The notes: generated from the letters alone by a model not told the origin. DNA of 64,000 bases from JANMDU01 sp043777675 (GCA_043777675.1 JAYWHR010000072.1:22693-86692); one strand, 5' to 3'; counted from the stretch's first letter, positions 17,621 to 27,084 are shown. A program made the numbers and translations.

Positions 17621-20248
17621 CAGGCTGTTTTAGAGAAATTCGCCGCCACGGGTGCATCCACACGCAGCGTGAAGCTGCAATTGCGTGAGCTCTCGGGCGT
17701 AGCCGATGAGGTGCTGCGCCAGTTGTGGTGTGATGCGCAGTTTCCATCTGGCTGCGCGCTCTTGGCGGTGGGCGGCTATGGGCGCGCGGAGTTATTTCCG
17801 CATTCGGATATCGATGTTTTGATCTTGCTCAGCGATGAGCAAAGCGCGCAGGATGATGAGCATTTCAAGACGAGTGCCAGTAGCTTCATTACCGCTTGCT
17901 GGGACGCCGGCCTAGAGATCGGCTCCAGCGTGCGCAGCGTGAGCGAATGCGTGAGCGAAGCAGAAAAAGATGTGACGGTGCAAACCAGTTTGCTCGAATC
18001 TCGCCTGCTCGCTGGCAATGCCTCACTGCACAAAATCTTCTTAAAAACCTATCGAGCCGCGCTTGATCCCAAAGCCTTCTACACCGCTAAAACTTTGGAA
18101 ATGCGCCAACGGCACACCAAGTTTGAAGATACGCCTTATTCGCTAGAGCCCAACTGCAAAGAGTCTCCCGGCGGCTTGCGTGATTTGCAATTGATTCTCT
18201 GGCTGACCAAGGCGACAGGTTTGGGTAAAAGCTGGGATGATCTGGCTCGCAAAGGCCTAGCCACAGCGCGCGAAGTGCGTGAACTCAAGCGCAATGAAGC
18301 GCTGCTCAGCCTAGTGCGCGCGCGCCTGCACATCGCGGCCAAACGGCGCGAAGATCGCTTAGTGTTTGATTTGCAGCATCAAGTGGCCGAGAGCTTTGGC
18401 TATTGTGCTGAAGCAGAAAGTCACTCCCAAGGCAAATCGGCGAGAAGAGCCAGCGAGCAGCTGATGAAGCGCTATTACTGGGCGGCCAAAGCCGTGACGC
18501 AGCTCGCGCAAATCCTGCTGCTCAATATTGAAGAGCGCCTGTTTGCTCAAAACCAAACCCTGCATTGGATCAACGAACGCTTTGCCGACAAAGCGGGCAT
18601 GATTGAAGTGACCAGCGATGAGCTGTATCAAAAGCATCCTCACGCGATTCTTGAGACGTTTCATATTTATCAGACGACTGTGGGCGTCAAAGGCCTCTCC
18701 GCGCGTACCCTGCGAGCGCTCTACAACGCACGCGGCATCATGAATGCGAGCTTTCGCAAAGACCCGGCCAATCGCGCGATGTTTTTGAAAATCTTGCAGT
18801 TCCCCCAAGGCATCACGCATGCCACGCGCCTGATGAACCAAACATCCGTGCTGGGGCGCTATCTCTGGGTGTTTCGCAAAATTGTCGGCCAGATGCAGCA
18901 CGACCTGTTTCATGTCTACACCGTGGATCAACATATCCTCATGGTGCTGCGCAATGTGCGCCGCTTCTTCATGGCCGAGCATACGCATGAGTATCCGTTT
19001 TGCAGTCAACTCGCGGCTGGCTGGGATAAGCCTTGGATTCTCTACACCGCTGCGCTCTTTCACGATATCGCTAAAGGCCGCGGCGGCGATCATTCCGATC
19101 TCGGCGCCATGGAAGTCAAAACCTTCTGCCGCGAGCACGGTATTGCCAAAGAAGATGCGCTGCTGATCGCCTTCCTCGTGCAGCATCATCTCGTGATGAG
19201 CTCAACAGCGCAAAAGCAAGATTTGAGCGATCCGGATGTGATCACCGCCTTCGCCAGCAAAGTGGGCAATGAGCGCTACCTGACTGCGCTCTACTTACTC
19301 ACTGTGGCCGATATTCGCGGCACTTCGCCTAAAGTGTGGAACGCCTGGAAAGGGAAACTGCTTGAAGATCTCTACAAGCTCACACTGCGCAGCTTTGGTG
19401 GCCGCGCACCCGATGCCAGTGCCCAAGTGCAAGCGCGTAAAAATGAAGCCTTAGAAAAAATGGCGCTCTATGCGATGCCCCATGAAGCTGAAAAAGCTTT
19501 GTGGAGCACGCTGGAGGTGAGTTATTTTTTGCGCCATGATGCAAACGACATCGCTTGGCATGCTAGACAGATATCGCGCTATGTGGATACAGGCGCTGCA
19601 AAATCTATAGCGGCTCACGCATATTCTACGCCGGCTAACGAGGCAAAACAGCCCAATAATCCTCTGAAAGCTGCTATCGTGCGCTCCCGCCTCTCCCCGG
19701 TGGGCGAAGGTATCCAAGTGCTGGTGTACACACCCGATCAAAGCGATTTGTTTGCGCGCATTTGCGGCTTCTTCGACAGCGAAAGCTTCTCCATCCTCGA
19801 TGCACGCATTCATACCGCCAACAACGGCTATGCCTTAGACACTTTCCAAGTCGTCAGCAACAGTTTGGGCGAACATCACCGCGAGTTGATGCAAATGATT
19901 GAAACGGAGCTGCCGCGCACGCTTCTCGCCCAAGGCGAGCTGCCGCCACCGGCCAAAGCCCGCTTTTCTCGCCGCGTTAAGAGCTTTCCCATCGCCCCGC
20001 GCGTGAGCCTCGCCCCCGATGACAAAGCCCAGCGCTGGCTCCTCACCGTCAGCTGCTCAGACCGCAGCGGCTTGCTGTATTCCATCGCCCGTATCCTCGC
20101 CAAACACCGCATCAACCTTCAACTCGCCAAAGTCATGACACTAGGCGAACGCGTCGAAGATAACTTCCTGATTGATGGCGCTGAGTTGCAACACAACAAA
20201 AAACAAATCGAGATCGAGACAGAGCTGCTGCAGGTGCTGAGCAGTTAA
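17582..20248 (+). CDS. glnD: [Protein-PII] uridylyltransferase / uridylyl-removing enzyme
   Basis: 888 residues. Senses glutamine and adds or removes UMP on PII proteins. Domains in order: nucleotidyltransferase (VGGYGRAELFPHSDIDVLIL, about 62-81), the PII-uridylyltransferase helical region, an HD phosphohydrolase (ALFHDIAKGRGGDHSDLG, about 497), and two C-terminal ACT domains (from ~715 and ~820). The ATG and the first residues (MNTPASISFRS) are encoded by a copy of the dispersed repeat, and no clear Shine-Dalgarno is visible. A second copy adds SIAAHAYSTPANEAK (about 680-695) in the linker before the first ACT domain. Linker insertion should be tolerated. Confidence 0.95.
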   Translation: MNTPASISFRSKKQAVLEKFAATGASTRSVKLQLRELSGVADEVLRQLWCDAQFPSGCALLAVGGYGRAELFPHSDIDVLILLSDEQSAQDDEHFKTSASSFITACWDAGLEIGSSVRSVSECVSEAEKDVTVQTSLLESRLLAGNASLHKIFLKTYRAALDPKAFYTAKTLEMRQRHTKFEDTPYSLEPNCKESPGGLRDLQLILWLTKATGLGKSWDDLARKGLATAREVRELKRNEALLSLVRARLHIAAKRREDRLVFDLQHQVAESFGYCAEAESHSQGKSARRASEQLMKRYYWAAKAVTQLAQILLLNIEERLFAQNQTLHWINERFADKAGMIEVTSDELYQKHPHAILETFHIYQTTVGVKGLSARTLRALYNARGIMNASFRKDPANRAMFLKILQFPQGITHATRLMNQTSVLGRYLWVFRKIVGQMQHDLFHVYTVDQHILMVLRNVRRFFMAEHTHEYPFCSQLAAGWDKPWILYTAALFHDIAKGRGGDHSDLGAMEVKTFCREHGIAKEDALLIAFLVQHHLVMSSTAQKQDLSDPDVITAFASKVGNERYLTALYLLTVADIRGTSPKVWNAWKGKLLEDLYKLTLRSFGGRAPDASAQVQARKNEALEKMALYAMPHEAEKALWSTLEVSYFLRHDANDIAWHARQISRYVDTGAAKSIAAHAYSTPANEAKQPNNPLKAAIVRSRLSPVGEGIQVLVYTPDQSDLFARICGFFDSESFSILDARIHTANNGYALDTFQVVSNSLGEHHRELMQMIETELPRTLLAQGELPPPAKARFSRRVKSFPIAPRVSLAPDDKAQRWLLTVSCSDRSGLLYSIARILAKHRINLQLAKVMTLGERVEDNFLIDGAELQHNKKQIEIETELLQVLSS
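19601..19652 (+). repeat. Dispersed repeat, copy 5 (inside glnD linker)
   Basis: TATAGCGGCTCACGCATATT followed by CTACGCCGGCTAACGAGGC. In frame, encoding SIAAHAYSTPAN. Confidence 0.8.
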
Positions 20249-20357
20249 GCTTTGCTGCCCAAGGATGAAGAATTACTCAAAGCCCGTTTGCAAAATCGGC
20301 AAATGCAGTAGTAAATAGTCTGAGCTCCGATGAGTCTTTTTCAAACTCTGATTCGAG

Positions 20358-21107
20358 TTACTTCGTTTGCCCAACCATCCAAGCTGCCACTTGCTTGGCA
20401 GCATCGTCTGTTGCTGCCCTAAGCGCTCGTACGCCACCCGCTGCATCTTGGCTGGGCGCGGGGGCTTTGGCTAGGACCGTGGTTTGTGCGGCAAGCTGAT
20501 TGCCTTGAAACAGGCTAGCGCGCAGGCGCAAAATGCCTTGGCTTTTATCGGGGCTCTCGAAGAGGTGGCTGAATTCATCGAGCTCAATGCGCAGCGTGAA
20601 GGGGGCTGAGCCTTCCGCATTTAGCACGGGGCTCTGAAGCGACAGGGCATCGCGGATGCGCTCTCGCACGAGCTGGGCGGGGGGCACGCTCCAGCGGGCT
20701 CCTGCATAGGGGCGCAGCTCTTGGGGGTTGCTGTATTGCAGGCGGTAGAGCAGGGCGGGGCTTTGCAAGCTACCGCTGGCTTCGATCTCGGGCAGGGCAA
20801 TCGCGGCTGTGCGTGTGGTGCTTGGTGTGACGCTGAGCGTGGGGCTGCGTGTGGCGTTCAGCGAAGCATTTTGCAGCTGGGCATTGAGCATCGGGCCGAA
20901 GTCGTACACGGTTTTCAGCGCGGGGGGCTGGGGGGTGCTGCAGGCGGTTAGAGCGGCGGCTATGAGCAGGAATATCGCTAAAAATGAGAAGCGCTTGATA
21001 ACGGCGTTTTCCAGCTCGTTTTTAAAGACTTTTGGGCAGGTAGCCGGCATAGAATATGCGCAGACTGCTATTGATTTGGTAGTAATGGTGTTCATGATCC
21101 GTATCAT
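20358..21107 (-). CDS. ABC-type transport auxiliary lipoprotein (PqiC/YmbA-like)
   Basis: 249 residues as an open frame. A lipoprotein signal core (FSFLAIFLLIAAALTACS) ends in lipobox LTAC near residue 56; the mature part has ALLYRLQYSNPQELRPYAGARW and VPPAQLVRERI, the auxiliary-lipoprotein pattern. It is an outer-membrane-side partner of the MCE transporter encoded upstream. The start overlaps the MCE gene stop as ATGA, but the first ~47 residues before the signal core are partly made of a dispersed-repeat copy (SIAVCAYSMPAT), giving an unusually long N-region. A later start at the repeat's own Met (YSMPAT) would give a shorter leader. Which start is used cannot be decided here. Confidence 0.8.
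   Translation of the reverse strand: MIRIMNTITTKSIAVCAYSMPATCPKVFKNELENAVIKRFSFLAIFLLIAAALTACSTPQPPALKTVYDFGPMLNAQLQNASLNATRSPTLSVTPSTTRTAAIALPEIEASGSLQSPALLYRLQYSNPQELRPYAGARWSVPPAQLVRERIRDALSLQSPVLNAEGSAPFTLRIELDEFSHLFESPDKSQGILRLRASLFQGNQLAAQTTVLAKAPAPSQDAAGGVRALRAATDDAAKQVAAWMVGQTK
21023..21080 (-). repeat. Dispersed repeat, copy 6 (leader of auxiliary lipoprotein)
   Basis: On the minus strand, TCAATAGCAGTCTGCGCATA then TTCTATGCCGGCTACCTGCC. It lies between the MCE stop and the lipoprotein signal sequence and is read as SIAVCAYSMPAT. Confidence 0.85.
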
Positions 21108-22117
21108 TTCGCAGGTGCCGTGAAACCGCGCTCGCCGGGGCCGGGGGGCACGGGGGCATTTCCGAAGAGGAGGCTTTGAGGGTTATCGGTGAGCTCGCTG
21201 GCGGCGCGATCCATGGCGCGAGCGGCGCGGGAGGCATCATCGATGGCGCGGCTGGCGCGGGGCAGGGTGTTGGCGCTCAGGGATTGCGCGCCTTGGCTAA
21301 TGGCTTGCGTGGCGCTACCTAGGTTGCTCAGGCTCTCGTTAATGCGGTCAAGCGTGCCGCCTTTTTCGCCCGCACGCTGCGCCAGGCTGTTGAAACTGTT
21401 GACGGCTTGGTTGGCTTGCTGAGCTGTTTTATTCAGCTCGCCAGCAGTGCCTTGCAGGGCTTGCATGGTGCCGCGCGTATCGCGTACCAAAGCGGGAATA
21501 TCGGTGCGCTCGGGGCCAAGCTGGGCATCGAGAATTTTTTGCATCGCGCTGATTTGGGTGGAAACATTGCTCGCGCTCGCACCCACGGCTTGTATGCTGC
21601 TGACGATAATTTTCTGGTTGTCAGTGGATAGCAATTGGTTGAGTTGCTTGGTGGACGCTTCGATTTGTAGAAGTAGGCTTGCACCTTGCTCTGTGACTTT
21701 GGTCAGCAAGCTGGGTTTGAGCGGAATTTGTGCGATTTGAGCAGACGATAGATCGAGCTTGTCGTTGGATGCGCCATCGTCATCAAGTTGAATGTAAGCC
21801 AAGCCCGTCACACCTTGGTAGCCGAGCGTGGCATACGTTGATTTGGTCAGCGGAAGGCCCTGATCCACGCCCAAGCGAATGAGCACGTTGCCGCGCTGTT
21901 TCGGGTCAAACTCAATGCTATCAACCTTGCCCACCGAAATGCCTCGGTAGCGCACGGCAGCTTGGGTAGATAGACCGGTGACGGATTCTCGTGTGGAAAT
22001 CTCTAGGGTATCGCGCGCGCGGTTGTCTCGCATCAGCCAAGTGGCAAGTGCCACAAGCAGCGCCGTCATCAAAATAACGAATGCACCGGCGGCTAGAGCG
22101 TGTGATTTGTTTTCCAT
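21104..22117 (-). CDS. MCE-domain protein (MlaD-like)
   Basis: 337 residues. A single N-terminal membrane anchor (AAGAFVILMTALLVALATWL, ~9-28) is followed by an MCE domain (VTGLSTQAAVRYRGISVGKV, GYQGVTGLAYIQL, ~45-120). A long, Ala/Gln/Ser-rich coiled region (~150-310) follows, and then a Pro/Gly tail. It is a periplasmic substrate-binding subunit of a lipid ABC transporter that shuttles phospholipids or similar between the inner and outer membranes. It lies 23 bp downstream of the ATPase gene and is translationally coupled to the lipoprotein gene. It is longer than E. coli MlaD and closer to the pqi/ABC-MCE type in layout. Confidence 0.88.
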   Translation of the reverse strand: MENKSHALAAGAFVILMTALLVALATWLMRDNRARDTLEISTRESVTGLSTQAAVRYRGISVGKVDSIEFDPKQRGNVLIRLGVDQGLPLTKSTYATLGYQGVTGLAYIQLDDDGASNDKLDLSSAQIAQIPLKPSLLTKVTEQGASLLLQIEASTKQLNQLLSTDNQKIIVSSIQAVGASASNVSTQISAMQKILDAQLGPERTDIPALVRDTRGTMQALQGTAGELNKTAQQANQAVNSFNSLAQRAGEKGGTLDRINESLSNLGSATQAISQGAQSLSANTLPRASRAIDDASRAARAMDRAASELTDNPQSLLFGNAPVPPGPGERGFTAPAK

Positions 22118-22140
22118 GGTGAGGTGTCCTAAAAAAGATA

Positions 22141-22956
22141 CTAGCGCAATAAGGCACTAGAGCGCTGGCCGCGTTCGCCTAAGAAAAATTCCTTCACAAA
22201 GGGATGCTCAAAAGCGAGCACCTCTTTGGGCGAGGCTTTGATCACCACCTTTTGCTGCGCAAGCACGGCGACACTGGTCGATAGCGCATACACCGTATCC
22301 AGATCATGCGTGACCATCACCACCGTTAAGCCGAGCTCATTGTGAAGATTACGCAGTAGAGCACAAAAGCTGTCTGAGCTGCTCGGATCCAGCCCTGCCG
22401 TGGGCTCGTCGAGCAGCAGCAAAGGCGGATCCATGATGAGTGCGCGAGCCAGCGCGACGCGCTTGACCATGCCGCCCGATAAATCCGCAGGCATTTTGCG
22501 AGCATGCTCGGGCGCAAGCCCCACCATTTGCAGCTTCACCATGGCACAATCTTTAATGAGATCTTCTGGCAGCGTGCCCAACTCGCGCAGTGGGAAGGCG
22601 ATGTTATCGATCACGCTGAAGGCCGAAAACAGCGCGCCATGTTGAAACAACATGCCCACACGGCTAGCCGCGCCCTTGGCTCCCATCTGAGACGCCGGCG
22701 CCCCCAAGACATTGACTTGGCCTTTCTCAGGCGTTTCCAAGCCAAGAATTTGGCGTAGCAAAGTGGTTTTGCCTGAGCCTGAGCCTCCGACCAGCGAGAG
22801 AACCTCACCGGGGCTAATCTGCAAATCCAGATCCTTAAGAATCACATTTTGCGTTTGCGGTGTACGGTAGACTGACCACAAGCCTTTGATATCGACGATG
22901 TGCTCCGCGGTGAAGCGCGATTCGGATAAGTCTGAGAGAAGAAATTGCTGTGCCAT
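22141..22956 (-). CDS. MCE/Mla transporter ATP-binding protein (MlaF-like)
   Basis: 271 residues from the ATG at 22956 (MAQQFLLSDL). The open frame continues far upstream, but only as an out-of-frame shadow of the permease gene. Walker A is GGSGSGKTTLLRQILGLE, signature LSGGMVKRVALARAL, Walker B LLLLDEPTAGLDP. The form LSGGM..R is typical of MlaF-type ATPases. It powers lipid movement through the permease. The start overlaps the permease stop as ATGA. Confidence 0.92.
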   Translation of the reverse strand: MAQQFLLSDLSESRFTAEHIVDIKGLWSVYRTPQTQNVILKDLDLQISPGEVLSLVGGSGSGKTTLLRQILGLETPEKGQVNVLGAPASQMGAKGAASRVGMLFQHGALFSAFSVIDNIAFPLRELGTLPEDLIKDCAMVKLQMVGLAPEHARKMPADLSGGMVKRVALARALIMDPPLLLLDEPTAGLDPSSSDSFCALLRNLHNELGLTVVMVTHDLDTVYALSTSVAVLAQQKVVIKASPKEVLAFEHPFVKEFFLGERGQRSSALLR

Positions 22957-24098
22957 CACAGGCCCACATTCCGAAAGACAATGGCAAACACCGCGTTGAT
23001 CAAGATCACGGCAGTGATCGATGTGACCACGGAGGCCGTGGTGCCCTTGCCCAGGCTTTCCGTATTGGGCTTGATGCGCAGGCCATAGTGGCAGCCGATC
23101 AAGGCAATCCAAATCCCAAAGACGACTGACTTCGACAAGGCTAGGGCGATGTTCACTGGCTCCACAGCGGCGGGCAGCGCGTTGATAAAAAACTGGGGTG
23201 AAATTTGTAACGAAATATCGGCCGCCAACATGCCACCTAATAGAGCCAAGATGGTTGTCCACACCGTGATCAATGGCATGGCAATAGCCAGTGCGATTGC
23301 GCGCGGCATCACCAAGCGAAAGCCATGCGGTATCCCCATCACGCGCATAGCATCGAGCTCTTCTGTGACGCGCATCACACCTATTTGTGCGGTAATGGCT
23401 GAGCCCGAGCGGCCGGCGATCAAAATCGCCGCCAGCATGGGCCCGAGTTCGCGCACCAAGCTCAGGCCGAGCAAATTCACGATGAAAGCATCTGCACCAA
23501 ACTGACGAAGCTGCTGTGCAGAGAGATAAGCGAGCACCACACCGATCAAAAAACCAACCAAAGCCGTGATGGGTAATGCCGTGGCCCCCATGCTGTAGAG
23601 ATGGCCCGAGATATCTCGCCAAGGCCCTTGGCGTGGAGAGCGCAGCAAGAGCAACACATCGAAAAACAATTGTCCAATCAAGCGCGTGAAGCTGCGCAGG
23701 TGCGAGTTCACGGTGAAGATGATTTCACCTAAGCCCAAAAAACGTTGCCACAGCGTAGGCGCTTTTAATGCGTCGTGAACCGAAGAAAACTGCGCGACGC
23801 GATTCATCACGGCGCGCTGAGTGGGCATCATCTCAATGTCCTGCGGCCAAGCGCGACCCCAGTGGTTCCAAAGCAGCTGGGCACCGATGTGATCGAGCCG
23901 CTCAATCATGCGCAGATCCCAAGCGGCCGGCAGCGGCTTGGATTGTGTCGCAGCGTGCAAAGCTAAGCTTGTTTTGAGTTGTTGATACTGCGCAGGATGC
24001 GCCAATTGCGCGGCTGTCCACCGGCCAAACAAGCGCAGGCACGCTTTGCCTTGGCCGGGTAGGGCTTGCCTTTCAATGCGGGGGGCTGAATCGCTCAT
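22956..24098 (-). CDS. MCE/Mla transporter permease with N-terminal STAS-like region (MlaE-like)
   Basis: 380 residues. The first ~100 residues are soluble and resemble a STAS-type regulatory fold (RLFGRWTAAQLAHPAQ...IERLDHIGAQLLWNHW). The rest is the MlaE domain: GFLIGVVLAYLSAQQLRQFG, GLSLVRELGPMLAAILIAGR, SGSAITAQIGVMRVTEELDAM and IALIGCHYGLR. Inner-membrane channel of the lipid transporter; first gene of the four-gene operon permease-ATPase-MCE-lipoprotein, each overlapping or nearly touching the next. The soluble extension is found in a subset of MlaE proteins and may bind the ATPase side. Confidence 0.9.
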   Translation of the reverse strand: MSDSAPRIERQALPGQGKACLRLFGRWTAAQLAHPAQYQQLKTSLALHAATQSKPLPAAWDLRMIERLDHIGAQLLWNHWGRAWPQDIEMMPTQRAVMNRVAQFSSVHDALKAPTLWQRFLGLGEIIFTVNSHLRSFTRLIGQLFFDVLLLLRSPRQGPWRDISGHLYSMGATALPITALVGFLIGVVLAYLSAQQLRQFGADAFIVNLLGLSLVRELGPMLAAILIAGRSGSAITAQIGVMRVTEELDAMRVMGIPHGFRLVMPRAIALAIAMPLITVWTTILALLGGMLAADISLQISPQFFINALPAAVEPVNIALALSKSVVFGIWIALIGCHYGLRIKPNTESLGKGTTASVVTSITAVILINAVFAIVFRNVGL

Positions 24099-24212
24099 TT
24101 AGGCACACATAGTAGCTCGCCTTCAGATGGTTTCTTCACACGCTAGACGAAAGGGGGCGCTGGCAAGGCTGCAGACAGGTCGTGATGTGCATGGCGCTGT
24201 CGTGCATGCGCA

Positions 24213-25196
24213 TCAATTCCAAACTTTTGCTAACGCTTGGCACGCAGCCTCCATGGTGTGTGTTTGGCGCTGCGCTTTTAAATGAATAAAACACAAGCAA
24301 CAATCGAGTTTCACACGATCTGCCACCACCAAGCCGCGCGATTGTGCCTCGCGCAACGCAATGGCCTCCCGCGCCAGACTCAAGCCCACGCCTGAGCGCA
24401 CCAAATCCAACATGGAGGCCTCTTGATCGACCAAAGCCGCGCGTTGAGGTTGCACACCCAGCGGCTCCATGACGGCATGCAGCAGCCGATGATGCGCGGA
24501 TGCAGGCGGCGTGATGATCCAAGGCAATTGCGCCAATGCACGCCAATCTTTGCCCAAGACTTGAAGCCCCCAGCCGGCTGGCGCGATCACGCGATAATGG
24601 AAAGGCGTGAGTTCGTGAACTATTAAATCTATAGCACCTCGCGCAGTATGTATGCCGGCTAGAGCCATGTTTCCTTCATAAAGATAGGGATTGTGGCTGT
24701 GATCAGGAGATTTCTCCGAGGGATACCGCAAGGCGGCCAGCTCCTGCGGCATGGCCAGATAAAAGCCGCCATCCAGCACACCTTGCTGCACCTTGGTCAG
24801 CACGTCGCCACTCATGTGCTGTGAGAGCTCCGTCTCCACCTGCGGAGCGGATTCCACCAGCTCTTTGAGGAAAGCACCCAAGCGGATGAACTCTGGATCG
24901 AGGATCGTGCCGATGCGCAGTTTGCCGCGAACATTGCTTTGCAAACTACTGGCCGATTGAGAAAAATCACGCAGTGCTGCGAGCACCCTCTCAGCCTGCG
25001 GCAATAGCGCTGCACCATCGCGCGTGAGGATCAATCCTCGCCCTGATCGCTCAAAAAGCTGGAGTTTCAAGCGCTCTTGCAATGATTTGAGTTGCAGGCT
25101 CACCGCTGGTTGGGTCAGGTGCAAAGCTTGCGCAGCTTTGGAAACCGTGCCTTCGCGGGCAACAGTAGCAAAAGCTTTGAGGTTTAAAAAATCCAC
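24213..25196 (-). CDS. LysR-family transcriptional regulator
   Basis: 327 residues from a GTG at 25196. This start is preferred because the usual LysR opening is then reached at once (VDFLNLKAFATVAREGTVSK), while the longer frame adds unrelated residues. The winged helix is TVSKAAQALHLTQPAVSLQL, and the effector domain follows with GKLRIGTILDP and VRSGVGLSLAREA. Residues near 175-195 (ALAGIHTARGAIDLIVHEL) stem from a dispersed repeat read on its reverse strand, inside the effector domain, so ligand sensing could be altered. It is divergent from the methylmalonate-semialdehyde dehydrogenase gene with a ~105-bp gap, the classical layout for a LysR regulator of its neighbour. Confidence 0.88.
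   Translation of the reverse strand: MDFLNLKAFATVAREGTVSKAAQALHLTQPAVSLQLKSLQERLKLQLFERSGRGLILTRDGAALLPQAERVLAALRDFSQSASSLQSNVRGKLRIGTILDPEFIRLGAFLKELVESAPQVETELSQHMSGDVLTKVQQGVLDGGFYLAMPQELAALRYPSEKSPDHSHNPYLYEGNMALAGIHTARGAIDLIVHELTPFHYRVIAPAGWGLQVLGKDWRALAQLPWIITPPASAHHRLLHAVMEPLGVQPQRAALVDQEASMLDLVRSGVGLSLAREAIALREAQSRGLVVADRVKLDCCLCFIHLKAQRQTHTMEAACQALAKVWN
24621..24682 (+). repeat. Dispersed repeat, copy 7 (inside lysR-type gene, antisense)
   Basis: AAATCTATAGCACCTCGCGC followed by AGTATGTATGCCGGCTAGAG. It is opposite to the coding strand and stays open. Confidence 0.8.
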
Positions 25197-25301
25197 TTCT
25201 AATTCACCCGATTGATAAGTAAATTTTATACATCTTTTCAAAATTTCATTGGACAACAAGCGTTTTGTGACAAAAAATTGGGTTTCTTTATGGAGTTAAT
25301 C

Positions 25302-26807
25302 ATGAGTGTTGCAAATATCGGCCATTGGATACAAGGTCAATCTGTTGCTGGCGTATCGGGTCGCAGCCAGAGCGTGTTTAACCCAGCCACGGGTGCAGTG
25401 AGCGGGCAATTGGCCTTGGCATCTAGCGCTGAGGCAGCGATCGCAGTTGCATCAGCGCAGGCCGCTTTTCCCGCGTGGGCCGATGCACCGCCGCTCAAGC
25501 GCGCGCGCGTGATGTTTAAATTCTTGGAGTTGCTCAATTTACACAAAGATGATTTGGCGCGGATGATCACCGCTGAGCATGGCAAGGTATTTACCGATGC
25601 GCAAGGCGAGGTGACGCGCGGCATTGAGATTGTGGAATTTGCCACCGGCATTCCTCAGTTGCTCAAAGGCGATTACACAGAGCAAGTTGGCACTGGCATT
25701 GACAACTGGACCATGCGCCAGCCTTTAGGTGTCGTCGCTGGCATCACGCCATTTAACTTTCCGGTGATGGTGCCCCTGTGGATGTTTCCGGTGGCGATTG
25801 CGGCGGGCAATTGTTTCATCTTGAAGCCCAGTCCGATTGATCCATCACCCTCGCTTTTCATGGCGGAGTTGTTGAAAAAAGCAGGCTTGCCAGATGGCGT
25901 GTTCAACGTGGTGCAGGGCGATAAAGAAGCGGTCGATGCTCTACTCGTGCACCCCGATGTGAAGGCTGTGAGCTTTGTGGGTTCGACGCCTATTGCAAAT
26001 TACATCTACGAAACAGGCGCGCATCACGGCAAGCGCGTGCAAGCCTTAGGTGGCGCGAAGAATCACATGATTGTGATGCCTGATGCGGATATGGAGCAAG
26101 TCGTCGATGCTTTGATCGGCAGCGCATATGGATCTGCTGGCGAGCGTTGCATGGCGATTTCGGTGGCTGTGCTGGTCGGCGATGTAGGTGATCGCATCAT
26201 GCCTGCATTGATTGAGCGTACAAAGGCCTTGAAAATCAAAAACGGCACACATCTCGACGCAGAAATGGGCCCGATCGTCACGAAAATCGCGCAAGATCGC
26301 ATCACGGGTTATATCGCTGCAGGCGAAAAAGAAGGCGCGAAGCTGCTCGTTGATGGTCGCTCATTCAAATCCAATGAAGCTGGCTGTGCAGAGGGTTTCT
26401 GGCTCGGCGGCACGCTGTTTGATCATGTGCAGCCAGAGTACAAAATATACAAAGAAGAAATCTTCGGCCCCGTGCTGTCTTGTGTACGTGTGAAGGACTT
26501 TGCGCAAGCAGTCGATTTAGTCAACGCGCATGAATTCGCCAACGGCGTGAGTTGCTTCACCCGCGATGGCGGTGTAGCCCGCGAGTTCGCCCGCCGCATC
26601 CAAGTCGGCATGGTCGGCGTGAACGTGCCGATTCCCGTGCCCATGGCTTGGCACGGCTTCGGCGGCTGGAAGCGCAGTCTGTTTGGCGATATGCATGCTT
26701 ATGGTGAAGAAGGCGTGCGTTTCTACACCCGCCAGAAATCCGTGATGCAGCGTTGGCCGGACAGCATAGGAAAAGGCGCGGAATTTGTGATGCCAACAAG
26801 TAAGTGA
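25302..26807 (+). CDS. mmsA: CoA-acylating methylmalonate-semialdehyde dehydrogenase
   Basis: 501 residues from the ATG at 25302, preceded by TGGAG at good spacing. Converts methylmalonate semialdehyde (or malonate semialdehyde) with CoA and NAD to propionyl-CoA (or acetyl-CoA) in valine, inositol or beta-alanine catabolism. Family features: MRQPLGVVAGITPFNFPVMV, GSTPIANYIYETGAHHGKR, ALGGAKNHMIVMPDAD, the catalytic Cys in YGSAGERCMAISVAV, and PMAWHGFGGWKRSLFGDMHA. These are specific to MmsA rather than to other aldehyde dehydrogenases. Probably regulated by the divergent LysR protein. Confidence 0.93.
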   Translation: MSVANIGHWIQGQSVAGVSGRSQSVFNPATGAVSGQLALASSAEAAIAVASAQAAFPAWADAPPLKRARVMFKFLELLNLHKDDLARMITAEHGKVFTDAQGEVTRGIEIVEFATGIPQLLKGDYTEQVGTGIDNWTMRQPLGVVAGITPFNFPVMVPLWMFPVAIAAGNCFILKPSPIDPSPSLFMAELLKKAGLPDGVFNVVQGDKEAVDALLVHPDVKAVSFVGSTPIANYIYETGAHHGKRVQALGGAKNHMIVMPDADMEQVVDALIGSAYGSAGERCMAISVAVLVGDVGDRIMPALIERTKALKIKNGTHLDAEMGPIVTKIAQDRITGYIAAGEKEGAKLLVDGRSFKSNEAGCAEGFWLGGTLFDHVQPEYKIYKEEIFGPVLSCVRVKDFAQAVDLVNAHEFANGVSCFTRDGGVAREFARRIQVGMVGVNVPIPVPMAWHGFGGWKRSLFGDMHAYGEEGVRFYTRQKSVMQRWPDSIGKGAEFVMPTSK

Positions 26808-26835
26808 TATATTTGTATCACTTTTGGAGAATCCC

Positions 26836-27084
26836 ATGAACACAGCCACGCTACGAAACTGGGGCGGATCGGTCGCATTGCCCATCCCGCGCAACCTACT
26901 TGCCATGCTTAGCTTGGAAGCAGGCAAAGAGGTGGATATGGACGTGCAAGATGGCAAGATCATCATTCAAGCCTCCAAACCCAAATACGCCCTAGAGCAG
27001 CTTAGAAAAGAGCACAAAGCACTCAAGCTCCCCAAAGACAGCGCGTGGCTTGATTTTGAAGATCTGCCTTCGGAGCGCATCTGA
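26836..27084 (+). CDS. MazE-like antitoxin (AbrB/SpoVT fold)
   Basis: 82 residues from the ATG at 26836, with GGAG 6 bases upstream. The N-terminus TATLRNWGGSVALPIPRNLL is a swapped-hairpin AbrB/MazE DNA-binding domain; the C-terminus (LEQLRKEHKALKLPKDSAWL) would wrap around the toxin. The stop and the toxin start share bases (TGATG), the normal coupling of type II pairs. It lies 28 bp after mmsA and may be transcribed with it as well as from its own promoter. Confidence 0.88.
   Translation: MNTATLRNWGGSVALPIPRNLLAMLSLEAGKEVDMDVQDGKIIIQASKPKYALEQLRKEHKALKLPKDSAWLDFEDLPSERI

Noticed and set aside
22957..23622. N-terminal extension of the MlaF-like ATPase frame
   Set aside because: This part overlaps the permease gene out of frame. 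The ATPase starts normally at 22956 with an ATGA overlap.
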